Shown in pieces: positions 54,912-62,526 of a DNA stretch of 64,000 bases. Source of the stretch: Candidatus Anammoximicrobium sp. (lineage in GTDB: Bacteria > Planctomycetota > Planctomycetia > Pirellulales > Pirellulaceae). Under the pieces are notes generated by a model. It was not told the origin of the DNA and made no database searches. It saw only the letters and a program-made list of their open reading frames with translations. Numbering within the stretch: the first letter of the stretch is position 1; each line of letters opens with the position of its first letter. Position numbers and translations under genes: made by a program. The stretch lies in the NCBI GenBank assembly GCA_012515235.1, contig JAAYYU010000009.1, positions 17,451-81,450 on the forward strand, in the 5' to 3' direction.

Positions 54912-56843
54912 GTGAACATCATCCACCACCTGCGCGCGGTCACGCCGATCAACGTGCTTGACCTGCTCGGCACGTCTCTACTCGACAACCTGCTCAACGG
55001 CTACAGCTTTGCGCTGAACGCGGGGATCACGATCGTCTACCCAACAGCTTCGAGAGTCAGTCTTGATTCCTTGGAGCGGCGGGATGCCTTAGGTGCAGAC
55101 GCAAGACGATCGTTTCATCCGCTCTGCGCGGACTGGCGAAATCCAGACGGGTGCGGCCAGGAACTTCAGTGTATCAACACCGACAAGGAAGTCGCTTTGG
55201 CATATTGCACAGGTCAGCTCTCCGATCCTAGGCTTTATCGGTGCAAGCCGCTCGGTTTGTGGGACATGTCCTTCCCTCTGCGCATTGACGGACAAATTGT
55301 CGGCGTTCTTTTTGGCGGTCAAGTCATCGTGCGCGACACCGACGTGAAGTGGCATGAAGCGCTGCAAAAGCACTCGCAGTTCGTTGATTGGGCAACGTGC
55401 CCTGACACCGACACGCAGATCGACACGGTCTTGAACGTGATTGCTTCTCAGTGCGTCCCGCAAAACGTGAAAAGCAAACTGGTAAACACGTTGCAGAAAG
55501 CGAACGCGCCAGACGGACAGAACATCTCGCTGCTGGAATTCCAGCAGCGAGTGGAAGATTTTCTCCGGTTTGGCGAGATGACCCAGGGCTTGTTGAACGA
55601 GTTGCACGAGGCCCGAAAGACTGCGGCAGAGCAGACGCTTCTGAGGGACTTCGGCGGAGAATTGGCAACGATCGAACTCACGGACCCGGACAAGTGGTCG
55701 GGCAATTGCGGAAAACTGCTGACCGCTCTGCTGGAATTTCCGGAGATCGAGAGAGTCTCGCTGTACATGCGCCACGGCGCCAGATACGTATGCACCGTCT
55801 CGGTACCGACCGATCCGAAACCGGCAGAGCGTCTTGCTGCACGGTCCGTCATTCCCGCGTTTCCGGTTAAACAACTGGTGTCGGTGGCTTCGATTCCCAG
55901 CGGGGATTTTCTCAAAGACCTGGGCCTCACGCCGGAAAAAGGCTCAGGGTTTCGATCCGAGACGGGGGCGGGGCCCGAAGTCTGTAGCACGCTGATCGTC
56001 TTTCGCGGTACGATCCCCGAATCACGGCGAGACTTCTTTGCTGCCTTGGGCGGGGTCGTCTGCGCCGCGACGGACTCCGCGTCCTTGATTTTCCGCGAGC
56101 GAGAAGCGGACCGCCTGTACCGCCATCGCGTCGCCATCATCGGCCATTCGTTTAGAAGCCCGCTGCAAGCCCTTCAGTTCGCCCTTGAGGACCTGCAAAA
56201 GGCCGCTCCGATTTCGGCCAGTTCGGTCTTGTCTTCGCAGGTCATCCAAGCGATGGGACTCATCAAAGACGCGCGCGAAGATCTTCTGAATCTGCTCGAG
56301 CCCTCCGAGCAATCGGAGGAGAGGTTCAACTTGTTGCGATCTCTGGAAACTGTGATTAGCAACATGGAGCCGATCGCCAGGAAACACCCGTGCCGAATCG
56401 TCAAGCTTGGCGATTGGCTGTCGGCCGTCCACGTCCGAGGCGACGAGTACCGCGTGCGGAAGGCATTGACCTGCATCGTCGACAACGCCATCAAGTACTC
56501 GTATGGCCTTGCTCGGCGCGACGGTCCAGCCTTTTACGAGGTCAGGATTTGGCTGGAAGTCGCCGGTCGTCACGCGAACGTCATGGTCTCGAATTACGGA
56601 ATCGGCATGCCGCCCAAGGTGCTGAACGCAATCAAGGCCTACGGGACCCGGGGCCAGATTCCAGACCCCAAAGGGGTGCGATTAGGCACGGGCCTCGGAC
56701 TGCCTTTTGCGATTGAGGTTTTCGAGCGACTTGGTGGCTGGGTGCATGTGACGAGCATACCGGCGGAGTCTGCCAGCGAGGCAGAGATCGCAGCATTCCA
56801 CCGATATGTTACGACCGTCGAAATCGGACTTCCCGTGGCCTAA
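54912..56843 (+). CDS. PocR-domain sensor histidine kinase
   Basis: A 643-aa soluble kinase starting with GTG. Residues about 15-185 are a PocR-type ligand-binding domain: FHPLCADWRNPDG, C81, C87, C99, C111 and LPLRIDGQIVGVLFGGQV-like segments. Residues about 240-400 look like a degenerate GAF-like linker. The dimerisation box reads RVAIIGHSFRSPLQAL, with H412 the likely phospho-acceptor. The ATPase part has N-box CIVDNAIKYS (N525), NYGIGMP (G1) and GTGLGLPFA (G2). No TM segment. It is followed 38 bp later by a receiver gene, which should be its partner. PocR domains bind small molecules or metals; the ligand here is unknown. Confidence 0.87.
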   Translation: MNIIHHLRAVTPINVLDLLGTSLLDNLLNGYSFALNAGITIVYPTASRVSLDSLERRDALGADARRSFHPLCADWRNPDGCGQELQCINTDKEVALAYCTGQLSDPRLYRCKPLGLWDMSFPLRIDGQIVGVLFGGQVIVRDTDVKWHEALQKHSQFVDWATCPDTDTQIDTVLNVIASQCVPQNVKSKLVNTLQKANAPDGQNISLLEFQQRVEDFLRFGEMTQGLLNELHEARKTAAEQTLLRDFGGELATIELTDPDKWSGNCGKLLTALLEFPEIERVSLYMRHGARYVCTVSVPTDPKPAERLAARSVIPAFPVKQLVSVASIPSGDFLKDLGLTPEKGSGFRSETGAGPEVCSTLIVFRGTIPESRRDFFAALGGVVCAATDSASLIFREREADRLYRHRVAIIGHSFRSPLQALQFALEDLQKAAPISASSVLSSQVIQAMGLIKDAREDLLNLLEPSEQSEERFNLLRSLETVISNMEPIARKHPCRIVKLGDWLSAVHVRGDEYRVRKALTCIVDNAIKYSYGLARRDGPAFYEVRIWLEVAGRHANVMVSNYGIGMPPKVLNAIKAYGTRGQIPDPKGVRLGTGLGLPFAIEVFERLGGWVHVTSIPAESASEAEIAAFHRYVTTVEIGLPVA

Positions 56844-56880
56844 CCGCGGAAACTCGCCGTCTAGACAGAGAGAAAAAACA

Positions 56881-57465
56881 ATGAGCGTTCTGGCAGGCAA
56901 AAGCGTCTTGATCGTCGAGGACGATATCACGTTGGCAAGGAACATCGCCAAACTGTTCCGCGACTCGACGGGGACAGAGCCAGTAGTGGCCCATTGCATC
57001 GAAAACGCAAGGGAGAAAACTGCCGCAGCGGACAAGCGTTTCGACCTTGCCGTGGTTGACGCAATGCTGCCCCAAACCAAGAAGGACTTCAAACTGGTCC
57101 AGGAGTTCGAAAAGATTCTTGCAAGGGCGCGTGCCACGATAGAAAAAATCGGGGAAACGCCCAGCGCTTCCCAACGAACGCAACTAAAGGAAGCTCGTTT
57201 CGAACGCGAGGAGGCGCTGAGGCGAATCTTCGAATTGATTGATCGAGAAGCTGGCATCAAACTGGTGGAAGAATGGCGATCCTCCGATTCGAAGAATGCC
57301 CGCGATTTGCCCGTACTGTATTTGACAGCCGTCGGCAATGAGCCAGCCCGGCAGCGAGGGGCGGATGCCGCTAGGACTCGATCGGACTGGTTGGTCAAGC
57401 CAGTGTCAAGCAAATTGATCGTGCAGAAGAGCGAAGAGCTTCTGTCTTCTAACATGCCGAGTTGA
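56881..57465 (+). CDS. Stand-alone response regulator with a helical insertion
   Basis: A 194-aa single receiver domain. Acidic residues E13-D15 (LIVEDD), the phospho-acceptor D60 (AVVDAMLP), T149 (LYLTAVG) and K173 (LVKPVS) are all present. Between the D60 strand and the T149 strand about 55 extra residues (roughly 67-122; Lys/Glu/Arg-rich, EKILARARATIEKI... and REEALRRIFELI) predict as helices or coiled coil. Ordinary receivers are about 125 aa. No output domain. It sits between the kinase and the HD-domain gene; the stop and the next start are 11 bp apart. It likely acts by protein contact. Confidence 0.87.
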   Translation: MSVLAGKSVLIVEDDITLARNIAKLFRDSTGTEPVVAHCIENAREKTAAADKRFDLAVVDAMLPQTKKDFKLVQEFEKILARARATIEKIGETPSASQRTQLKEARFEREEALRRIFELIDREAGIKLVEEWRSSDSKNARDLPVLYLTAVGNEPARQRGADAARTRSDWLVKPVSSKLIVQKSEELLSSNMPS

Positions 57466-57476
57466 AGGCTTCCACC

Positions 57477-60107
57477 ATGAGTCGCAGGAACCCTTCGCGA
57501 ACGTTCGATATCGATCCCGATTTCCAGGAGCGATACAACTCTCTGCTCCACGAGTACGCGGGAGGTGCGCCTTACCGTCCCTGTTCCCAGTTCGTTGCGG
57601 ACGTGCGGTCGCAGTTGGGATGTGCCGCCGCTGCTCTCGTGAATTGCACCCACGGCGGATCTTTCACGATCGAGGTTTGCAGTCCCGACGACGAGCGGTC
57701 GGGCGTGGAAAAGACTCTAAGGGAGGGGGAGAACATCCTGACGAAACAACGTGTCTCCGACTGTCTTCAGCTGCAATTCCTTACGGAACATGATCACGGC
57801 GATACCGTGTTCGTAGGTAATGAAAAGAGCTTCATGGAATTGGACTTGATTCCGGTCGCGCCTTTCGTCGAGTCCGACAACCAATCCGATCGCTCATTCA
57901 AGTTACTGGTGTTAATCGGTTCAGTCTACTTGGCGCCCGCAGTCAACAACAAGGCGTATCGCGATTTTCAACGCGGCATGCTGGCGAATTTGCTCAGGGG
58001 GTGGTGGGTACTGATCACGTCTGCCAAATGGCGGCTTCCAAACGTCGCCCCCACCGGGAACGACGCGGCGACGATCTCAGAGCGGTTTCCAGACTGGCTT
58101 GTCGTTGCTTCACTAGCAGAAGTGCTGCGGTTTGGAACCCAGATTGCCAAGGCATTAAGAGTCAATTCGCAGGTTTCAGCCGTGGAGACTTGGGAGCAGT
58201 TCATCACGAATCGTTGGGAACCTCGCCTGCCGGTAGGAGATGATGTGCGATCGTGGGCTCCTTCGTTGCTCTACTGGTGTCATTGGGTCAATTCCCATCG
58301 TGAAGTGGAGCGTGAGCAAGCCGCGGCAGGGGGTGATTCCTTGCCACACTTGCAGACGCGGCGCCCTTTTGTCGCGCTGAAGCAGGGCGCTGAAGCCGAT
58401 ACGACTGCGGCGGACGCACGGAACTTGCCGTCCACAATTCGTTGGGTGTCGGATCAACGAGCCCAGCAGACGACGATCGGCCGCCATTTGGGAATGCTGC
58501 GACTGATCACAGCCCAGGCGTTTCAGACCGGCGCTTCACTTGCCGCTTCTGGTCGCACACAAGACAGGCCGTCAGCCACCTTACCGCTCGGCGGCAGATC
58601 GTTGCTGTGCTACAGCATGAACCGGTGGTTGTCACCCAAGGGCGTCTTGCGTCGTGACTTGAAAAACGACGTGCTCAGCGATCTCGAGTTGTGCCGCGTC
58701 ATGCACGGCGTTGCGGTGACGAGTCACTATTTGTTGGGTGACCAGCCGTTGACGGAGGATGTGGTCCACCGCCTGATGCAGTTGATCGCCAGATACGGGC
58801 ACGGCGATTTAAGAATTCCCCGACGTTTGGATTTGCGGGCCCAGTTGCTGCACGCCGCCCGTGGCGAACCGGCTTTGCACACGCTCAAGCAGTTCTACCG
58901 CGACCACTTTTTCCACGCCTTGGAGGTGTGTTTCTTGGGCCACTTGTTGCTCGAGGCGAAGTTGGACGATCGGCAACGTCTCTGGCAGTTGGTCGCCAAG
59001 TTCCTGGACCTGCCGCAGGACAAGAATCGTATCCTGCGGCTCTGGTATGTGGCTGCTCTGCTGCACGACACGGGCTATGCGATGGATGTGCTGAACAGCA
59101 GTCGCGAGTTCCTCGGGTTTTTCAGGCACTCCAAAGCGTTGCGCCGGCTGTGCGAGCGATTCAAAGAGGCTGTCGCGAAGCTCTCCGAGGATCGAGAAGT
59201 CGTCAGGCTGGGAATTGCGCGTGAAGACCGTCTGGGCCAGGATCACGGGGTCGTCGGCGCTTTGCACGTGCAGTCACTGCTGAAGCGAATCGCGCGGGAT
59301 GACCCCAGCGTAGATCCGAGCGATTATGCCCCCGCGGTGAGAGCCATCGCCTTACACAATCTGCGGCGTCACGACCCGAAGGTGAAGTTCTCGAAAGAGC
59401 CTCTCGCCTTTCTGCTGGCCATTTGCGACCAGTTGCAGGAATGGCGGCGACCACGGTTGTCGTTTCCCACGGCACCCAACTTTCTGATGGCCCAACTGGA
59501 GGATCCAGTGCAAGCGTCGCTGGATCTGGAGGGCCCGTTCAAATCGCTCCGCACCAACTTGGAAGTCCTGAACGGCGGCAAGGAACCGAAAATCAACTTG
59601 CGGTTTCGTCGAAGCGGCAAGGGAAATCCCCTCTTGTGCATGGAAGCCGAGTACGACGCACCGATCAATCGGAACAGCGGCGTCTTCGAACTCTGGCTGG
59701 ACGCCACCTTGAATTTTCAGCGTCTGGATTTTGAAGGCCTCAATCTGGACATCGCCGTGACCTACGTGACACCGTACTGCGACGACCGCCATCGCAGTCA
59801 CCCGCCACGCCAGATGGATCGGTTGCGAAACGCCGCGTACGAAACGCACATGACGTGCCTGGAAGACTGGTTTCCCAACCAGCGTGTCAAAGAGGGATCG
59901 GACGCTTGGTTGACAAACGGGGCTGTCGCCTACCGGTACGACGATTTGGCCAGGACAGAGCACTTGAGGCTCGATCTAAGGGCGCTGACCAAGCAAGTCC
60001 TCATGACCGGCCGTATGGACACGTTCCGCAGCCGTTTGAGGGAGTGGAAGCACGCCAACGACGATCGCGACTTTCCGGGGGACTACGCGAACGTTGTCCC
60101 GGAATGA
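57477..60107 (+). CDS. Large HD-domain protein of the signalling operon
   Basis: An 876-aa protein. The first 450 residues are not recognised and look like a mixed alpha/beta sensor-type region. Residues about 470-660 carry an HD-type metal-dependent phosphohydrolase core: H477/H480 (RDHFFHALEV), H530-D531 (AALLHDTGYAMD), H590, H597 (DHGVVGALH), H627 and D651 (LAICDQLQEW). The C-terminal 215 residues are unrecognised. HD enzymes often cut nucleotide second messengers or phosphate esters. The ATG at 57477 is preferred to a TTG at 57462. It is followed 26 bp later by the 3-TM gene. Function unknown. Confidence 0.72.
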   Translation: MSRRNPSRTFDIDPDFQERYNSLLHEYAGGAPYRPCSQFVADVRSQLGCAAAALVNCTHGGSFTIEVCSPDDERSGVEKTLREGENILTKQRVSDCLQLQFLTEHDHGDTVFVGNEKSFMELDLIPVAPFVESDNQSDRSFKLLVLIGSVYLAPAVNNKAYRDFQRGMLANLLRGWWVLITSAKWRLPNVAPTGNDAATISERFPDWLVVASLAEVLRFGTQIAKALRVNSQVSAVETWEQFITNRWEPRLPVGDDVRSWAPSLLYWCHWVNSHREVEREQAAAGGDSLPHLQTRRPFVALKQGAEADTTAADARNLPSTIRWVSDQRAQQTTIGRHLGMLRLITAQAFQTGASLAASGRTQDRPSATLPLGGRSLLCYSMNRWLSPKGVLRRDLKNDVLSDLELCRVMHGVAVTSHYLLGDQPLTEDVVHRLMQLIARYGHGDLRIPRRLDLRAQLLHAARGEPALHTLKQFYRDHFFHALEVCFLGHLLLEAKLDDRQRLWQLVAKFLDLPQDKNRILRLWYVAALLHDTGYAMDVLNSSREFLGFFRHSKALRRLCERFKEAVAKLSEDREVVRLGIAREDRLGQDHGVVGALHVQSLLKRIARDDPSVDPSDYAPAVRAIALHNLRRHDPKVKFSKEPLAFLLAICDQLQEWRRPRLSFPTAPNFLMAQLEDPVQASLDLEGPFKSLRTNLEVLNGGKEPKINLRFRRSGKGNPLLCMEAEYDAPINRNSGVFELWLDATLNFQRLDFEGLNLDIAVTYVTPYCDDRHRSHPPRQMDRLRNAAYETHMTCLEDWFPNQRVKEGSDAWLTNGAVAYRYDDLARTEHLRLDLRALTKQVLMTGRMDTFRSRLREWKHANDDRDFPGDYANVVPE

Positions 60108-60133
60108 ATTGGGCTGGCAACCGGAGATCGTTT

Positions 60134-60661
60134 ATGAAGCAAGACAGCACCGGCGGCGACTCGGACACGAAAGTGGATGCCGATTCAAGAAATGCAACGG
60201 CGACGCTGTTGCACTTCAATCAGATCTACTGGGAGCGGCTGAACTATCACCGCGAGAAAGAGTATCGCATCTTTGTCTGGACCAGCGCAATTCTCTTGGG
60301 CGGTATCGCTGCCTTGGTCGTGTCGAAACAAGGAGAAATGCCGATCTATTTGCGGTACGGAGCGTTGGGGCGTGTTGGTGCGTCGTTCGCGTTGCTCGTC
60401 TGGACCGGGCTGTCCGTGGTGCTCCAGGTCCGCGAACGCAATTTTGGCAATGCCTACGTCGCGGTGATCGTCAGGATCAGCCAGTTGCTGGGCGGGTTCG
60501 ACGAAGGACGCACTGGGGACGGACAAAGCGCGTTGCCCAAGGAGTGGGAGGCCTGGACATCCGAAACGCGGACGAACATCTGTGGCATGTTGAAGCGGAA
60601 CTATATTCCGGTGACCTGCACTTTGGGAGCGTTTGCAGTCGTGTTGTTATGGGTGCAGTGA
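60134..60661 (+). CDS. Three-TM membrane protein of the signalling operon
   Basis: A 175-aa protein with an acidic/polar N-terminus (MKQDSTGGDSDTKVDADSRN), an amphipathic segment (HFNQIYWERLNYHREKEYRI), and hydrophobic helices at about 46-64, 78-98 and 158-174. The N-terminal charge pattern followed by paired TM helices recalls small membrane effectors associated with nucleotide-signalling systems, but no family is assigned. It is the last gene of the operon. ATG at 60134 without a strong ribosome-binding site. Confidence 0.65.
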   Translation: MKQDSTGGDSDTKVDADSRNATATLLHFNQIYWERLNYHREKEYRIFVWTSAILLGGIAALVVSKQGEMPIYLRYGALGRVGASFALLVWTGLSVVLQVRERNFGNAYVAVIVRISQLLGGFDEGRTGDGQSALPKEWEAWTSETRTNICGMLKRNYIPVTCTLGAFAVVLLWVQ

Positions 60662-60999
60662 TGGCAGTCTCCGCGTCGCGGCTGTTCAGCGTCATATCCG
60701 AGATCCCGTCCCGTTCTTCAGCCCTGCCGACGGGGCATGATCGGTGAAGTCGGGGTGGTGCGCAAGGCATGGAAAACATGCAGCACAGCATCGAAGGGCG
60801 GACCAGCTGCAGAGTCGCCGTTGGAGGGGACAACGGTTGGTTACGGCTCCGCCGCCACAAACGACCGTTGCGAGGGGTTTTGTGGCCAAGGTCTGTCGCC
60901 CGGGGTGGGACCATGGCGTGAGTCAGTGCGCGCCTACGTCCGGATTATGACGAGGTTGGGCCCGCGCGAGGCGGCTTGCGTCAGAGAGGGGGAGCACCG
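60662..60999. other. Intergenic region before the pectate-lyase gene
   Basis: A 338-bp gap between two plus-strand genes. Short open frames have no recognisable features. GGGGGAG 6 nt before 61000 is the ribosome-binding site of the next gene. No terminator could be identified with confidence. Confidence 0.5.
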
Positions 61000-62427
61000 A
61001 TGCCACGATGGCGAGTGTTGGGGCTGGTTTTGTTGCTGTTCGGCGGTCGGGGCGTCCGGGCGGGCGACGGGCAGCAAGCCGATGCGGTGTTGCGCGAGGA
61101 AGCGTTGCGGACCTTGAAAAAGGCGGCGGCGTATTACCGCGAGCGAGTCGCGAGTCACGGGGGCTACGTGTACTACTACAGCACCGATCTTCAGCAGCGG
61201 TGGGGCGAGGGCCAGGCGTCGCCGGACACGATCTTCGTCCAGTCGCCCGGAACGCCCACGGTCGGGACGGCTTACCTGGCGGCCTACGCGGCGACGCGCG
61301 ACGATTACTACTTGGAGGCCGCCCGAGCAGCGGCGGAGGCCCTGGTGGACGGGCAATTGGAGTCCGGCGGCTGGACGCAGGCCATCCATTTTGCGCCGTC
61401 CAAGGGGGCGCGGGTGGGCAAGTACCGTCGGGGCCGGGGCGGCGTCTGGAATGTTTCGTCACTGGACGACGGCCAGACCCAGGCGGCCCTCCTGTTCCTG
61501 GTCCGCGCCGACCAGGCGATGAACTTGGGGAACGCGCGCCTTCACGAAGCCGCGCGCTACGGACTCGACGCCCTGTTGCAAGCGCAGTTTCCCAACGGCG
61601 CCTTCCCGCAGGGATGGCGCGGGCCGGTGGAACCTCAGCCGGTCGTCAAGGCCCGCTTTCCGGACTACGACTGGAAGACCGAAGGACGCGTCAAAAACTA
61701 TTGGGATTACTACACCCTGAACGACAATCTGGCAGGAACGGTCGCCGCGGTGCTCATCGCCGCGCATCAGGTGTACCGCGAGGACCGGTACCGGGTCGCC
61801 TTGGAGCAACTCGGCGAATTCCTGATCCTGGCCCAGATGCCCGAGCCGCAGCCCGGCTGGTGCCAGCAATACAATTACGAGATGATTCCGATCTGGGCCC
61901 GGAAGTTCGAGCCGCCGGCGATCACGGGTTGGGAGTCCCAGGATGTGATGGAGGCCCTGATCCAGATCGCCCGGCACACGGGCCAGTCGAAGTATCTGGA
62001 ACCGATCCCCCGTGCCCTGAAGTACCTTGCCGAGTGCCTTTTGCCGGACGGCCAGCTCGCCCGGTACTACGAGTTCCGCACCAACCGGCCGCTGTACATG
62101 GACGCGAGGTACCAGCTCGCTTACGACGACTCCGCTGCGCCCGCCCATTACGGATGGAAACAAGCGGCACGCCTGGACGAAATCGAGACGGCCCTTCAGG
62201 CTGCCCAACGCGGCGCGGTTTCCACTCGGACCCGCCCTGTGCGGGAGTTGCGCGAAGAAGTGCGCCGGATCATCCGGGAACTCGACGCCGAAGGGCGTTG
62301 GGTCACGACCTGTGACGGCGAGCGGCTCGTCGGTCAACCGCCGTTTGAACGCGGCTTTCGTTACGTTTCCAGCGCCGTGTTCAGCCGCCAGGTGCAGACG
62401 TTGAGCGAGTATCTCGGCTCACCGTGA
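61000..62427 (+). CDS. Secreted pectate lyase, PL10-type
   Basis: A 475-aa protein with a signal peptide (about residues 1-21; cleavage near RAGDGQQ). Helical PL10 features are clear: DTIFVQSPGTPTVGTAYLAAY, GGWTQAIHF, YYTLNDNLAGTVAAVLIAAH, EPQPGWCQQYNYEMIPIWAR, EPPAITGWESQDVMEALI and EFRTNRPLYMDARYQLAYDD. PL10 enzymes cleave polygalacturonate by beta-elimination using Ca2+. In Planctomycetota this family is common as secreted pectin-degrading enzymes. The ATG at 61000 is chosen on the ribosome-binding site; an upstream in-frame start is rejected. Confidence 0.9.
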   Translation: MPRWRVLGLVLLLFGGRGVRAGDGQQADAVLREEALRTLKKAAAYYRERVASHGGYVYYYSTDLQQRWGEGQASPDTIFVQSPGTPTVGTAYLAAYAATRDDYYLEAARAAAEALVDGQLESGGWTQAIHFAPSKGARVGKYRRGRGGVWNVSSLDDGQTQAALLFLVRADQAMNLGNARLHEAARYGLDALLQAQFPNGAFPQGWRGPVEPQPVVKARFPDYDWKTEGRVKNYWDYYTLNDNLAGTVAAVLIAAHQVYREDRYRVALEQLGEFLILAQMPEPQPGWCQQYNYEMIPIWARKFEPPAITGWESQDVMEALIQIARHTGQSKYLEPIPRALKYLAECLLPDGQLARYYEFRTNRPLYMDARYQLAYDDSAAPAHYGWKQAARLDEIETALQAAQRGAVSTRTRPVRELREEVRRIIRELDAEGRWVTTCDGERLVGQPPFERGFRYVSSAVFSRQVQTLSEYLGSP

Positions 62428-62526
62428 GAGCCGCAGCCGCCGAGTCCCCGCGGCTGGCCCCTCGTCGTTCGCCGCGCAGTTTGCTCGCTGCGCGCCCCGC
62501 ATGGCTTGCCCGCTACCGAGTGCCGT

